NCBI GenBank assembly: GCA_027483895.1
Contig: JAIXTP010000024.1
Location: 62,001 to 126,000 of the forward strand
Reading direction: 5' to 3'
Source of the DNA: Hyphomicrobiales bacterium
Lineage (GTDB): Bacteria > Pseudomonadota > Alphaproteobacteria > Rhizobiales > Beijerinckiaceae
DNA: 64,000 nucleotides
The notes beneath the pieces are model-generated. The model searched no databases, was not told the DNA's origin, and worked only from the letters and a program-made list of their open reading frames with translations. How positions within the stretch are numbered: the first letter of the stretch is position 1; every line of letters starts with the position of its first letter. A program made the position numbers and the translations under genes. Shown here piece after piece: positions 54,016 to 64,000 of the stretch.

Positions 54016-55908
54016 TCAGTTCCCGCCGATGCGATCCTTGTCGGCTTCCATGCCGTCCAGTGCAGACAACTGCAACCGGAGATCCCTGATCCAGGCGAGA
54101 TTTGCTTCGCTGTCGTCTTCCGCGAGCGCCCGCTCGGCCGCTCGCAATTCGTTATGTAGCGTCAGCGCCCGCCGATGCAAGGTCATGGCTTGACGCAGGA
54201 CGCCCGCGACGTCCGAAACGGGCGCATCCGCCGAAAGACAGCGCCTGTCCCCGGGACGCACGGCCCGCTCGATGCGTTCCATCGCCGGACCGGCGCCGGC
54301 GCGTTCGAGGGCGGAGCGGAACGTCGTCGGATCGTCCTCGCCGGAGGCGAAGGCGTCGAGCGCGGCCCGTGCGAGTTCGCGGGTGTCGGCATGCTCGAAA
54401 TCGATTTCCGCCAGAAGGTCGGCATGGGCGGGCAGAAGTTCCGGCCGGTGGGACAGCACGGCCACGATCAGGGCCTCGCGCGGCGAGATCGTGCTCGATG
54501 CGGCCGCACGGGCGAAGAGCGGGCTCCGAGCGAGGCCGGGGCTCGCGCGCAGGGGCTCGCGGCGTCGATCCTCGGGCGCCCCGTTCCTGCCCCGCCGGCC
54601 GTCGGGCCGGCCGCGCTCACGATAGCCGCCGCGCGCGGGAGCAGGCATCAGGGTCGAAAGCCGGGAGTCGATCTCGGCGCGATAATGGCGGCGCAGGGAC
54701 TCGTCCTTCACCGCGTTGAGCTTCTCGCGCAGATCGCGCTCCAAGGCCGCGCGGCGCTCCGGCGTGTCGAGCGCGCGTTCTTCCGTCTCGCGCGCCCACA
54801 GAAGATCGACGAGCGGCAGCGCGCGGTCGAGCACCTCGCTCACCGCTCGCGATCCGCCGCTGCGGGCGAGATCGTCCGGGTCCTGGCCTTCGGGCAGAAG
54901 CGCGAAGCGCAGGGACTTGCCGGGCTGCAGATGCGGCAGCGCGACGTCGACGGCGCGATAGGCCGCGCGGCGACCGGCCTTGTCGCCGTCGAAGCACAGG
55001 ATCGGCTCGTCGGCCATGCGCCAGAGCAGCCCCAATTGCTGTTCGGTCAGCGCAGTGCCGAGCGGGGCGACGACGTTGGGGAAGCCCGCCCGCGTCATGC
55101 CGATGACGTCCACATAGCCTTCCACCGCGATGACCGTGCCGCGGTCATGGGCGGGCTTGCGGGCGAGGTGGTGGTTGTAGAGCACCTCGCCCTTGTGGAA
55201 GAGCGGCGTGTCCGGCGAGTTCAGATATTTGGCCGGAACGTCCTTCTCCAGCGCGCGTCCGCCGAAGGCGATGATGCGGCCGCGCGCGTCGGCGATGGGA
55301 AACATCACGCGGTCGCGGAAGCGGTCATAGGGGACCGGGATGTCGTCTCCGGCGATCAGGAGGCCCGCCTCGATAATCGCGTCGAGCGGAACGTTCTTAC
55401 CCGCGAGATGGTCGCGCAGCGCGTGGCGGTCGGCGGGCGCATAGCCCAGCCCGAAGGCCTCTTGCACCGACGGGCCGAGATCGCGCCCTTCGAGATAGGT
55501 GCGCGCCTTCGCACCCTCCCGGCCCGCGAGGCGGGAGCGGAAGAACTCCTGCGCCAGCGCCATGACCTCGTGCAGGCCCTTGCGATGCTCTTCCTGCCGG
55601 ACGGCCTCCTCCGACACTTTCGGCAGGATGACGCCCGCTTCCGCGGCGAGGCGCTCGACGGCTTCGGGGAAGGAGAGCCCCTCCACTTCCATGAGGAACC
55701 GGAAAATGTCGCCGTGCCGGCCCGACGAGAAATCGTGGTAGAAGCCCTTCTGGTCGTTGACGAAGAAGGACGGCGTCTTCTCGGCATTGAAGGGCGACAG
55801 GCCCTTCCACTCGCGGCCCGCCTTCTGCAGCTTCACGCGCCTGCCCACGACCGCCGAGACCGGCAGCCGCGCCCGGATCTCGTCGAGGATCGAAGGCGGA
55901 AAACGCAT
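54016..55908 (-). CDS. dnaG: DNA primase without zinc-finger ligands
   Basis: Makes RNA primers at the replication fork. The 630-residue protein begins [21 protein letters not shown] and has a TOPRIM core with [17 protein letters not shown] and [13 protein letters not shown]. The N-terminal CHC2 zinc finger has lost its ligands: the C-x2-H pair of GLCPFH is GLSPFN here, and the later pair reads FHDFSSG. I recall the same loss in related alphaproteobacteria, so the gene is probably functional. It lies upstream of rpoD, as in that group. Confidence 0.96.
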   Translation of the reverse strand: MRFPPSILDEIRARLPVSAVVGRRVKLQKAGREWKGLSPFNAEKTPSFFVNDQKGFYHDFSSGRHGDIFRFLMEVEGLSFPEAVERLAAEAGVILPKVSEEAVRQEEHRKGLHEVMALAQEFFRSRLAGREGAKARTYLEGRDLGPSVQEAFGLGYAPADRHALRDHLAGKNVPLDAIIEAGLLIAGDDIPVPYDRFRDRVMFPIADARGRIIAFGGRALEKDVPAKYLNSPDTPLFHKGEVLYNHHLARKPAHDRGTVIAVEGYVDVIGMTRAGFPNVVAPLGTALTEQQLGLLWRMADEPILCFDGDKAGRRAAYRAVDVALPHLQPGKSLRFALLPEGQDPDDLARSGGSRAVSEVLDRALPLVDLLWARETEERALDTPERRAALERDLREKLNAVKDESLRRHYRAEIDSRLSTLMPAPARGGYRERGRPDGRRGRNGAPEDRRREPLRASPGLARSPLFARAAASSTISPREALIVAVLSHRPELLPAHADLLAEIDFEHADTRELARAALDAFASGEDDPTTFRSALERAGAGPAMERIERAVRPGDRRCLSADAPVSDVAGVLRQAMTLHRRALTLHNELRAAERALAEDDSEANLAWIRDLRLQLSALDGMEADKDRIGGN

Positions 55909-56039
55909 GCCCCGTTCTTAGGCCGCCCGCGCCCCCGCGGAAAGCGCCGCGTGCGCCGGCCCGCGCTTTCCACAGCGCGGGCTTCGTTCATTTGCCGCAT
56001 CGCACCTTGATCCAGCGCAATTCGGCCGCCCTCTCCGAC

Positions 56040-56057
56040 TGTCAATTTGTTTGGACG
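56040..56057. promoter_or_regulatory. One-mismatch PpsR/CrtJ operator upstream of bchE
   Basis: TGT-N12-ACG (TGTCAATTTGTTTGGACG), one base from the consensus, 15 bases ahead of the bchE start and overlapping its ribosome site region. It is the only such site I found on this side of the housekeeping genes. Confidence 0.55.
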
Positions 56058-56072
56058 TCAGGGAGGTGGAAC

Positions 56073-57719
56073 ATGCGCATTCTCTTCATTCACCCGAATT
56101 ATCATTCGGGCGGCGCCGAGATCGCCGGCAGCTGGCCCCCGGCTTGGGTCGCCTATCTGGCGGGTGCGCTGAAGCATTCCGGCTTCCCCGACGTTCATTT
56201 CATCGACGCGATGACGCTCGACGTTTCGGATGACGATCTGCGCGAGCGGATCCGCGAACTGGCGCCCGACATCGTGGGCGCGACGGCCATCACGCCCTCG
56301 ATCTACAAGGCCGAACGCGTGCTGGAGATCGCGCGCGAGGCCGCGCCGCGGGCCGTGACGCTGCTCGGCGGAGTGCATGCCACGTTCATGTACAAGCAGG
56401 TGCTGCCCGAGGCCCCGCATATCGACGCGATCGTCCGCGGCGAGGGCGAGGAGATCATGATCGAGGTCGCCCGCGCGGTCGCCGAAGGCCGCTGGCCGGA
56501 GGCGCGGCCGAGCATCAAGGGCCTCGCCTACATCGTCGACGGCAAGGTTTATGCGACGCCGGCCGCACCCACGGTGAAGAACATCGACGACTTGAAGGCG
56601 GATTGGTCGATCCTCGACTGGACCCGCTACAACTACATCCCGCTGAACACGCGCGTCGCGATCCCCAACATGGCCCGCGGCTGCCCCTTCACCTGCAGCT
56701 TCTGCTCGCAGTGGAAGTTCTGGCGCGACTACCGCATCCGCGACCCCAAGAAGGTCGTCGACGAGATCGTGGACCTGAAGGAGAACCACGGGGTCGGCTT
56801 CTTCATCCTCGCGGACGAGGAGCCCACCATCAACAAGAAGAAGTTCATCGCCTTCTGCAATGAACTGATCGCGCGCGACGTGAACATCCTGTGGGGGATC
56901 AACACGCGCGTGACCGACATCCTGCGCGACGAGGCGGAGCTGCCGCTCTACCGCAAGGCGGGGCTCATCCACGTCTCGCTCGGCACGGAAGCGGCAGCCC
57001 AGCTGAAGCTCGACCTCTTCAACAAGGAGACGACGGTCGCCGACAACAAGCGGGCGATCGAACTGCTGCGCAAGGCGGGGATCGTGGTCGAGGCCCAGTT
57101 CATCGTCGGCCTCGAGAACGAGACGGCCGAGACGCTCGAAGAGACCTATCGCATGGCCTGCGACTGGAAACCGGACCTCGCGAACTGGTCGATGTACACG
57201 CCCTGGCCCTTCTCCGACCTGTTCCGCGAACTCGGCGACAAGGTCGAGGTGTTCGACTACGAGAAATACAATTTCGTCACGCCGATCATGAAGCCGGATT
57301 CCATGGAGCGCGGGGAACTCCTCGACCGCACCATGAACAATTACCGCCGCTTCTACATGAAGAAGGCCTTCTTCTCCTATCCGTGGCAGGGCTTCTCGAC
57401 CCGCGGCCGTTATCTCTGGGGCTGCCTCAAGGCCTATATGAAGGCGGGCTTCGAGCGGAAATTCTACGACCTCGGCAAGGTCGACTATTGGGGTCCGCAA
57501 TCGCGCAAACGGGTGAAGTTCGACTTCGACGCGACCCGCACCCGGGCCGACGATGCCGATGTCGAATGGCAGACCACCCACAAGCGCCGCTCGACCATGC
57601 ATGACGCGGCCGTCGCGATGGCCTGCGGCGGCGGCAAGGAGCAGATGGCCGAGAGCGAAGGCGGCGGCGTTCAGCTTCTCCCGCGACCGCCGAAGGCTCC
57701 GCCGCGGATGAAGATCTGA
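56073..57719 (+). CDS. bchE: Oxygen-independent Mg-protoporphyrin IX monomethyl ester cyclase
   Basis: Radical-SAM, cobalamin-dependent cyclase that makes the isocyclic ring with oxygen from water, for anoxic pigment synthesis. The 548-residue protein has an N-terminal B12-binding-type domain ([20 protein letters not shown]) and the radical-SAM cluster motif [14 protein letters not shown]. The ATG at 56073 fits the family and follows GGGAGG. It is followed by bchJ after 11 bases and is separated from the main cluster by dnaG and rpoD. Confidence 0.96.
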   Translation: MRILFIHPNYHSGGAEIAGSWPPAWVAYLAGALKHSGFPDVHFIDAMTLDVSDDDLRERIRELAPDIVGATAITPSIYKAERVLEIAREAAPRAVTLLGGVHATFMYKQVLPEAPHIDAIVRGEGEEIMIEVARAVAEGRWPEARPSIKGLAYIVDGKVYATPAAPTVKNIDDLKADWSILDWTRYNYIPLNTRVAIPNMARGCPFTCSFCSQWKFWRDYRIRDPKKVVDEIVDLKENHGVGFFILADEEPTINKKKFIAFCNELIARDVNILWGINTRVTDILRDEAELPLYRKAGLIHVSLGTEAAAQLKLDLFNKETTVADNKRAIELLRKAGIVVEAQFIVGLENETAETLEETYRMACDWKPDLANWSMYTPWPFSDLFRELGDKVEVFDYEKYNFVTPIMKPDSMERGELLDRTMNNYRRFYMKKAFFSYPWQGFSTRGRYLWGCLKAYMKAGFERKFYDLGKVDYWGPQSRKRVKFDFDATRTRADDADVEWQTTHKRRSTMHDAAVAMACGGGKEQMAESEGGGVQLLPRPPKAPPRMKI

Positions 57720-57730
57720 GGCGGACCGGG

Positions 57731-58343
<613 letters not shown>

Positions 58344-58363
<20 letters not shown>

Positions 58364-58796
58364 TGGCGCCGCTCGCGCGGCCGAAATCCATGCGGCCGGC
58401 ATAGCGCTCCTTCAGGACGGCCATGACCTTGCCCATGTCCTTCATGCCCGCGGCACCCGTCTCGGCGACGGCGGCGTCGATGGCGGCGGAGACTTCCGCC
58501 TCGTCCATCTGCTTGGGAAGGAAGGACGAGATGACCTCGATCTCGGTCCGCTCCTGCGCCGCGAGGTCGTCGCGCTTGGCTTCCTCGTAGATCCGCAGCG
58601 ACTCCTGCCGCTGCTTGATCATCTTCTGCAGCAGGCCGAGCACGTCGTCCTCGGTGAGGTCCTTGCCCGAGGTGCGGGCCTCGATCTCGCGATCCTTCAG
58701 GGCGGCCTGGATCAGGCGGATCGTCGCGAGGCGGCCCTTGTCGCCCGCCTTCATGGCGGTCTTCAGCTCCTCGGTGAACGTATCGCGCAGTGCCAT
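58344..58796 (-). CDS. GatB/YqeY domain protein
   Basis: A 150-residue YqeY-type protein, related to the tail of GatB, with the family pattern LRDTFTEELKTAMKAGDK and IISSFLPKQM-like VISSFLPKQMDEAEV. It may affect tRNA-dependent amidation or have another RNA-related role; its function is not established. In relatives it stands near dnaG, rpoD and carA, as it does here apart from the bchEJ insert. Confidence 0.9.
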
Positions 58797-58911
58797 GGTC
58801 CTCGTTCCTTCCCCGCCCGCGGCGGACGATCATGGCCGATTCGAGGCCGCGCACGCGGCGTTCCGAACCAAGCCTTTGCAGTTGCAAGCGAAATCAGTTC
58901 CGTCGAGGTCG

Positions 58912-58939
58912 TTGACGCGCGAGGACGCTCGCCTTACTT
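58912..58939 (+). promoter_or_regulatory. Possible carA promoter
   Basis: A TTGACG hexamer at 58912-58917 and a TTACTT at 58934-58939, 16 bases apart, lie about 80 bases upstream of carA in the 224-base gap with yqeY. The match to sigma-70 hexamers is modest, so this is only a candidate. Confidence 0.3.
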
Positions 58940-59020
58940 TCCCGGCCCGATCCCCGGGTTGCCGATCGCCGACGAGGCGGTTTTCGCTCACGCGCCCGGG
59001 CCGCAGGGTTTAGGACGAAA

Positions 59021-60220
59021 ATGGCGACGCTTCAAGATCAGGGCCCGGCCGGCGGCTGGCAGGAACCGCGCGCGACCGCACTCCTCGTGCTGGCCGACGG
59101 AACGGTGCTGGAAGGCTTCGGCCTCGGCGCCACGGGCGAAGCGTCCGGCGAGGTCTGCTTCAACACCGCGATGACGGGCTATCAGGAGATCCTGACCGAC
59201 CCGTCCTATGCGGGGCAGATCATCACCTTCACCTTCCCGCATATCGGCAATGTCGGCACGAACGACGAGGACATCGAGACGCTGAACATGGCGTCCTCCT
59301 CCGGCGTGCGCGGCGTGGTGCTGCATGCGGACGTGACCGAGCCCTCGAACTACCGCGCGGCGCGTCACCTCGATCTCTGGCTCACGGCCCGCGGCATCAT
59401 CGGCCTCGCCGGCATCGACACCCGTGCGCTGACCGCCCTCATCCGCGAGAAGGGCATGCCGAACGCCGTGATCGCCCATGATCCGAAGGGCATCTTCGAC
59501 GTCGAGGCGCTGAAGGCGAAGGCCGCGGCCCTGCCCTCGATGGACGGCCTCGATCTCGTGCCGCTCGTCACCTCCGCCCAGCGCCAGACCTGGACCGAGA
59601 CCAGCTGGAAGTGGAACGAGGGCTACGGCGAGCTGAAGGACCCGAAGCACCACGTCGTCGCGATCGATTTCGGCGTGAAGCGCAACATCCTGCGCCTGCT
59701 CGCCGACCGCGGCTGCAAGGTGACGGTGGTGCCCGCCACCGCGTCGGCCGACGACATCATGGCGCTGAAGCCCGACGGCGTGTTCCTGTCGAACGGCCCG
59801 GGCGACCCGGCCGCGACGGGCACCTATTCGGTCCCGGTCATCCGCAAGCTGCTCGACGAGAAGATCCCGACCTTCGGCATCTGCCTCGGCCATCAGATGC
59901 TCGCGCTGGCGGTGGGCGCGAAGACCGAGAAGATGCATCAGGGCCATCACGGTGCGAACCATCCGGTGAAGGACTTCACGACCGGCAAGGTCGAGATCGT
60001 CTCGATGAACCACGGCTTCGCGGTGGACCGCGCGTCGCTTCCGGCCAATGCCGAGGAGACGCATATCTCGCTGTTCGACGGCACGAATTGCGGCATCGCG
60101 CTCAAGGACCGCCCGGCCTTCTCCGTGCAGCACCATCCTGAAGCCTCGCCCGGCCCGCAGGACAGCCACTATCTCTTCGACCGCTTCGTCGAGATGATCG
60201 CCAAGAACAAGGCGGCCTGA
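59021..60220 (+). CDS. carA: Carbamoyl-phosphate synthase small subunit
   Basis: Glutaminase subunit that supplies ammonia to CarB for carbamoyl phosphate, used in arginine and pyrimidine synthesis. The 399-residue protein has the N-terminal CPSase domain with GEVCFNTAMTGYQEILTDPS and a class I glutaminase with the nucleophile in FGICLGHQMLALA and the HHPEASPGPQD histidine-glutamate pair. carB begins 1.8 kb further on, separated by three unrelated genes. Confidence 0.97.
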   Translation: MATLQDQGPAGGWQEPRATALLVLADGTVLEGFGLGATGEASGEVCFNTAMTGYQEILTDPSYAGQIITFTFPHIGNVGTNDEDIETLNMASSSGVRGVVLHADVTEPSNYRAARHLDLWLTARGIIGLAGIDTRALTALIREKGMPNAVIAHDPKGIFDVEALKAKAAALPSMDGLDLVPLVTSAQRQTWTETSWKWNEGYGELKDPKHHVVAIDFGVKRNILRLLADRGCKVTVVPATASADDIMALKPDGVFLSNGPGDPAATGTYSVPVIRKLLDEKIPTFGICLGHQMLALAVGAKTEKMHQGHHGANHPVKDFTTGKVEIVSMNHGFAVDRASLPANAEETHISLFDGTNCGIALKDRPAFSVQHHPEASPGPQDSHYLFDRFVEMIAKNKAA

Positions 60221-60300
60221 TCCCCGAATTCCCTTGCGGCGACGGTCAAGTCGGCCCCACCATGCGGCGTCGAGTCTCAGGGGATCCGGGGGGAACCGCC

Positions 60301-60657
60301 ATGTCGAAGTCGATCGCAGGCGCCGCGCTGGTTGCGGCCTCGCTCATGCTGGCAGTCGGAAACGCGGGCGCCGCCAAGCCCAAGGCGCCGCCGAAGGAGA
60401 CGCCGGTAACCCGCGGCGAGGTTCTCGCCCGCGAGAATTGCGGCACCTGCCACGCGATCGGCATCAAGGGCGACAGCCCGAACGCCAAGGCCCCGCCATT
60501 CCGGACGCTCTCCAAGCGCTACAAGCTCGAAAATCTCGAAGAGGCGCTCGCCGAAGGCATCGTGGTGGGCCATGGCGACGCGGGCATGCCGCATTTCATC
60601 TTCGAGCCCGACGACATCTCGGACCTGATCGCCTATCTCAAGCGCATCAACAAGTGA
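60301..60657 (+). CDS. Small periplasmic class I cytochrome c
   Basis: A 118-residue precursor with signal peptide GAALVAASLMLAVGNAGAA, heme motif CGTCH and a probable methionine ligand in GDAGMPHFIFEP. It may carry electrons in the periplasm; the partner is unknown. Distinct from the cytochrome c2 at 44969 in length and surroundings. It lies between carA and a methyltransferase gene, and its ATG at 60301 follows GGGGGAACC. Confidence 0.85.
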   Translation: MSKSIAGAALVAASLMLAVGNAGAAKPKAPPKETPVTRGEVLARENCGTCHAIGIKGDSPNAKAPPFRTLSKRYKLENLEEALAEGIVVGHGDAGMPHFIFEPDDISDLIAYLKRINK

Positions 60658-60672
60658 CGGGTCGGACGCGGC

Positions 60673-61362
60673 ATGGGGTGGAAGGAATTCTGGGACGGCG
60701 AGCACGCCATCTATGTGAACGCCCGCCATCGCCTGCTGCATGACCGCCGCATCGCGACCGACATCGCGGCCCTGATCCCGTCCCGCGACGCGGTGGTGCT
60801 GGACTATGCCTGCGGCGAAGCGGGCGAGGCGGGGATCGTCGCGGCACGTTGCGGGAAGCTGATCCTGTCCGACCAGGCGGCCTCGGTCCGCGCGAAGCTC
60901 GCGGCCCGGCACGGCGGCATGCCGAATGTCGAGATCCTCGATCCTGAAGGCGTGCGCGCCCTGCCCGCCGGGTCGGTGGACCTGATCGTCGTCAATTCGC
61001 TCCTGCAATATCTTTCCCGGCCGGAGCTGGACGACCTCCTCGCGATGCTGCGCCCGCTCCTGAAAGACGACGGCCGGCTCGTGATCGGCGACGTCATTCC
61101 CCGCGGGCAGAGCCCCGTCGCGGATGCGGTGTCGCTCCTGCGGTTCGGCTTCGAAGGCGGGTTCCTGATCGCGGCGGGCATCGGTCTCGTGCGCACCTTC
61201 TTCTCGGATTACCGGAAACTGCGGGCCGATCTCGGCCTGTCCTTCCATGACGAGCACGAGATGCTCGCGATCCTCGACCATGCGGGTTTCGCAGGGGAAC
61301 GGCGGCGGGAGAATATCGGCCACAATCAGGGCCGCATGACCTTCCTCGCGCGACGGGCCTGA
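60673..61362 (+). CDS. Class I SAM-dependent methyltransferase, unknown substrate
   Basis: A 229-residue Rossmann-type methyltransferase with SAM motif I as VLDYACGEAGEAG and the post-I acidic residue in LILSDQAA, and motif IV as VDLIVVNSLLQYL. A hydrophobic stretch FEGGFLIAAGIGLVRTFF near residue 170 may touch a membrane or hydrophobic substrate. No substrate can be named. It begins 15 bases after the cytochrome gene and ends three bases before the convergent gtrA-type gene. Confidence 0.8.
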   Translation: MGWKEFWDGEHAIYVNARHRLLHDRRIATDIAALIPSRDAVVLDYACGEAGEAGIVAARCGKLILSDQAASVRAKLAARHGGMPNVEILDPEGVRALPAGSVDLIVVNSLLQYLSRPELDDLLAMLRPLLKDDGRLVIGDVIPRGQSPVADAVSLLRFGFEGGFLIAAGIGLVRTFFSDYRKLRADLGLSFHDEHEMLAILDHAGFAGERRRENIGHNQGRMTFLARRA

Positions 61363-61365
61363 CCC

Positions 61366-61749
61366 TCAGGCCTTGCGGAAGGTCCAGGCGCGGTTCGCCG
61401 CGAAGCTCCACAGCATCACGATGCCGGTCGTCATCAGCGCCGCGATCACGTAGGGCGCGTCGAGCCGGTCATGCAGCAGATGCGTGAACAGGCCCGTCAG
61501 CAGGAAGCCGACGCCCGCGACGACGGCGAAGCGCCACGTCGCTTCCGCATGCGCGCGATCGCTGCGGAACGCATAGCGGCGGTTGAGGCCGTAGGAGACG
61601 ACGCCGCCCGCGAGATAGGCGGAGAGATTGGCCGGCAGCGGCTCGGCGAGCCCGGTTTCGACCAGCCCGATCAGCACCGAATAATGCACCACCGCGGCGA
61701 CGAGGCCGACGCCGGAAAAGGCCGCGAATTGGCGAGCGAGCGGGTTCAT
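61366..61749 (-). CDS. GtrA family membrane protein
   Basis: A 127-residue protein of the GtrA/DPMS-like family with four hydrophobic helices (FAAFSGVGLVAAVVHYSVL; LPANLSAYLAGGVVSYG; FAVVAGVGFLLTGLFT; VIAALMTTGIVMLWSFA) and the typical LNRRYAF and ANRAWTFRK ends of helices. Such proteins flip or move undecaprenyl-linked sugars. The ATG at 61749 is chosen by family fit. The 279 bases to carB (61750-62028) hold no gene or site I can support. Confidence 0.88.
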   Translation of the reverse strand: MNPLARQFAAFSGVGLVAAVVHYSVLIGLVETGLAEPLPANLSAYLAGGVVSYGLNRRYAFRSDRAHAEATWRFAVVAGVGFLLTGLFTHLLHDRLDAPYVIAALMTTGIVMLWSFAANRAWTFRKA

Positions 61750-62028
61750 CGCACCGTCCCGAAAAGATCGCTCGGGAATATCGGCTTTCGGCCGCCGCGT
61801 CACGCGGCCTCGGGGCGGGAAAAAGCCCATTTCGCCCTTCCCTCCCCGACGATTCTCGTCTAGGAACACGCGACCTCGGCGGGCCCGCGTAAGCGCGCGT
61901 CCTCCCGCCGGCACGAAACGGTTTTCGAAGGACGCGTTCCGACCTCCGCACGGTCGACGACGCGGCCTTTTTTTATGCGCGCTTTCGGCCCCGCGGGTCG
62001 AGACGCCCGATGCGAGTGAAACGAGATC

Positions 62029-64000
<1,972 letters not shown>

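Noticed and set aside
54016-55908. dnaG as a broken gene because of the missing zinc ligands
   Set aside because: The frame is full length, the TOPRIM motifs are intact and the gene is essential. The loss resembles what I recall in related bacteria.
61968-61974. T7 run upstream of carB as a terminator or attenuator
   Set aside because: Only a weak 4-bp stem precedes it and no leader peptide is evident; too little to call.

Overview
The window is a GC-rich, gene-dense stretch of an alphaproteobacterial chromosome that carries an essentially complete photosynthesis gene cluster (PGC) for an anoxygenic purple-type phototroph: a type II reaction centre (pufLMC, puhA), LH1 antenna (pufBA), bacteriochlorophyll a synthesis (bchFNBHLM, bchCXYZ, bchID, bchG, bchP, bchE, bchJ, acsF, bchO) and an acyclic carotenoid pathway (crtIB, crtA, crtD, crtC, crtE, crtF). 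DnaG lacks the usual zinc-binding residues, and rpoD, dnaG, yqeY, carA and carB lie close together. In my recollection both features are typical of part of the Hyphomicrobiales (Rhizobiales). That placement is an inference. I cannot name the species, and I cannot tell from genes alone whether it grows aerobically or anaerobically.

Layout. 1-2379: 3' part of a homodimeric pyruvate-dehydrogenase-E1/transketolase-like enzyme. 2434-8219 (+): dxs-bchO-crtI-crtB-small membrane protein, chained by overlapping starts and stops. 8094-11181 (-): crtA-crtD-crtC, divergent from crtE-crtF (+, 11281-13252). 13367-22135 (+): bchCXYZ-pufQBALMC, ended by a clear terminator. 22295-28101 (-): bchG-bch2-bchP, then the regulators ppsR and aerR. 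28338-43777 (+): the long operon bchFNBHLM-lhaA-puhABC-bciE(like)-acsF-puhE-hemA, followed by ispH, a cytochrome c2 gene, bchI and bchD up to 48277. 48274-55908 (-): DUF3422 protein, an unknown 82-residue protein, a GGDEF/EAL protein, rpoD and dnaG. 56073-58363 (+): bchE-bchJ, cut off from the main cluster by the housekeeping genes. 58344-64000: yqeY (-), carA, a small cytochrome c, a methyltransferase, gtrA (-) and the 5' part of carB. No stretch longer than about 280 bases lacks a gene. I saw no rRNA, tRNA, insertion sequence or CRISPR array.

How it works together. hemA opens tetrapyrrole synthesis. bchID with bchH insert magnesium and bchM methylates. The isocyclic ring is closed by an oxygen-dependent cyclase (acsF) or an oxygen-independent one (bchE), so pigment could be made with or without oxygen. 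bchLNB, bchXYZ, bchF and bchC complete bacteriochlorophyllide, and bchG and bchP add and reduce the tail. dxs and ispH are the first and last steps of the MEP pathway and feed crtE, bchG and bchP. Perfect or near-perfect TGT-N12-ACA operators, the known binding sequence of PpsR/CrtJ, lie in front of dxs, crtA/crtE, bchC, bchG, bchF and bchE. The repressor gene ppsR and its cobalamin-binding antirepressor aerR sit in the middle of the cluster, so the locus appears to carry its own oxygen/light switch.

The machinery is known. The points most worth a second look are the PpsR with a single cysteine, an extended palindrome in the dxs promoter, a crtC start buried inside crtD, the 17-base overlap of the cytochrome c2 gene with bchI, the extended LH1 beta subunit, and the interleaving of the PGC with rpoD-dnaG-yqeY-carAB.
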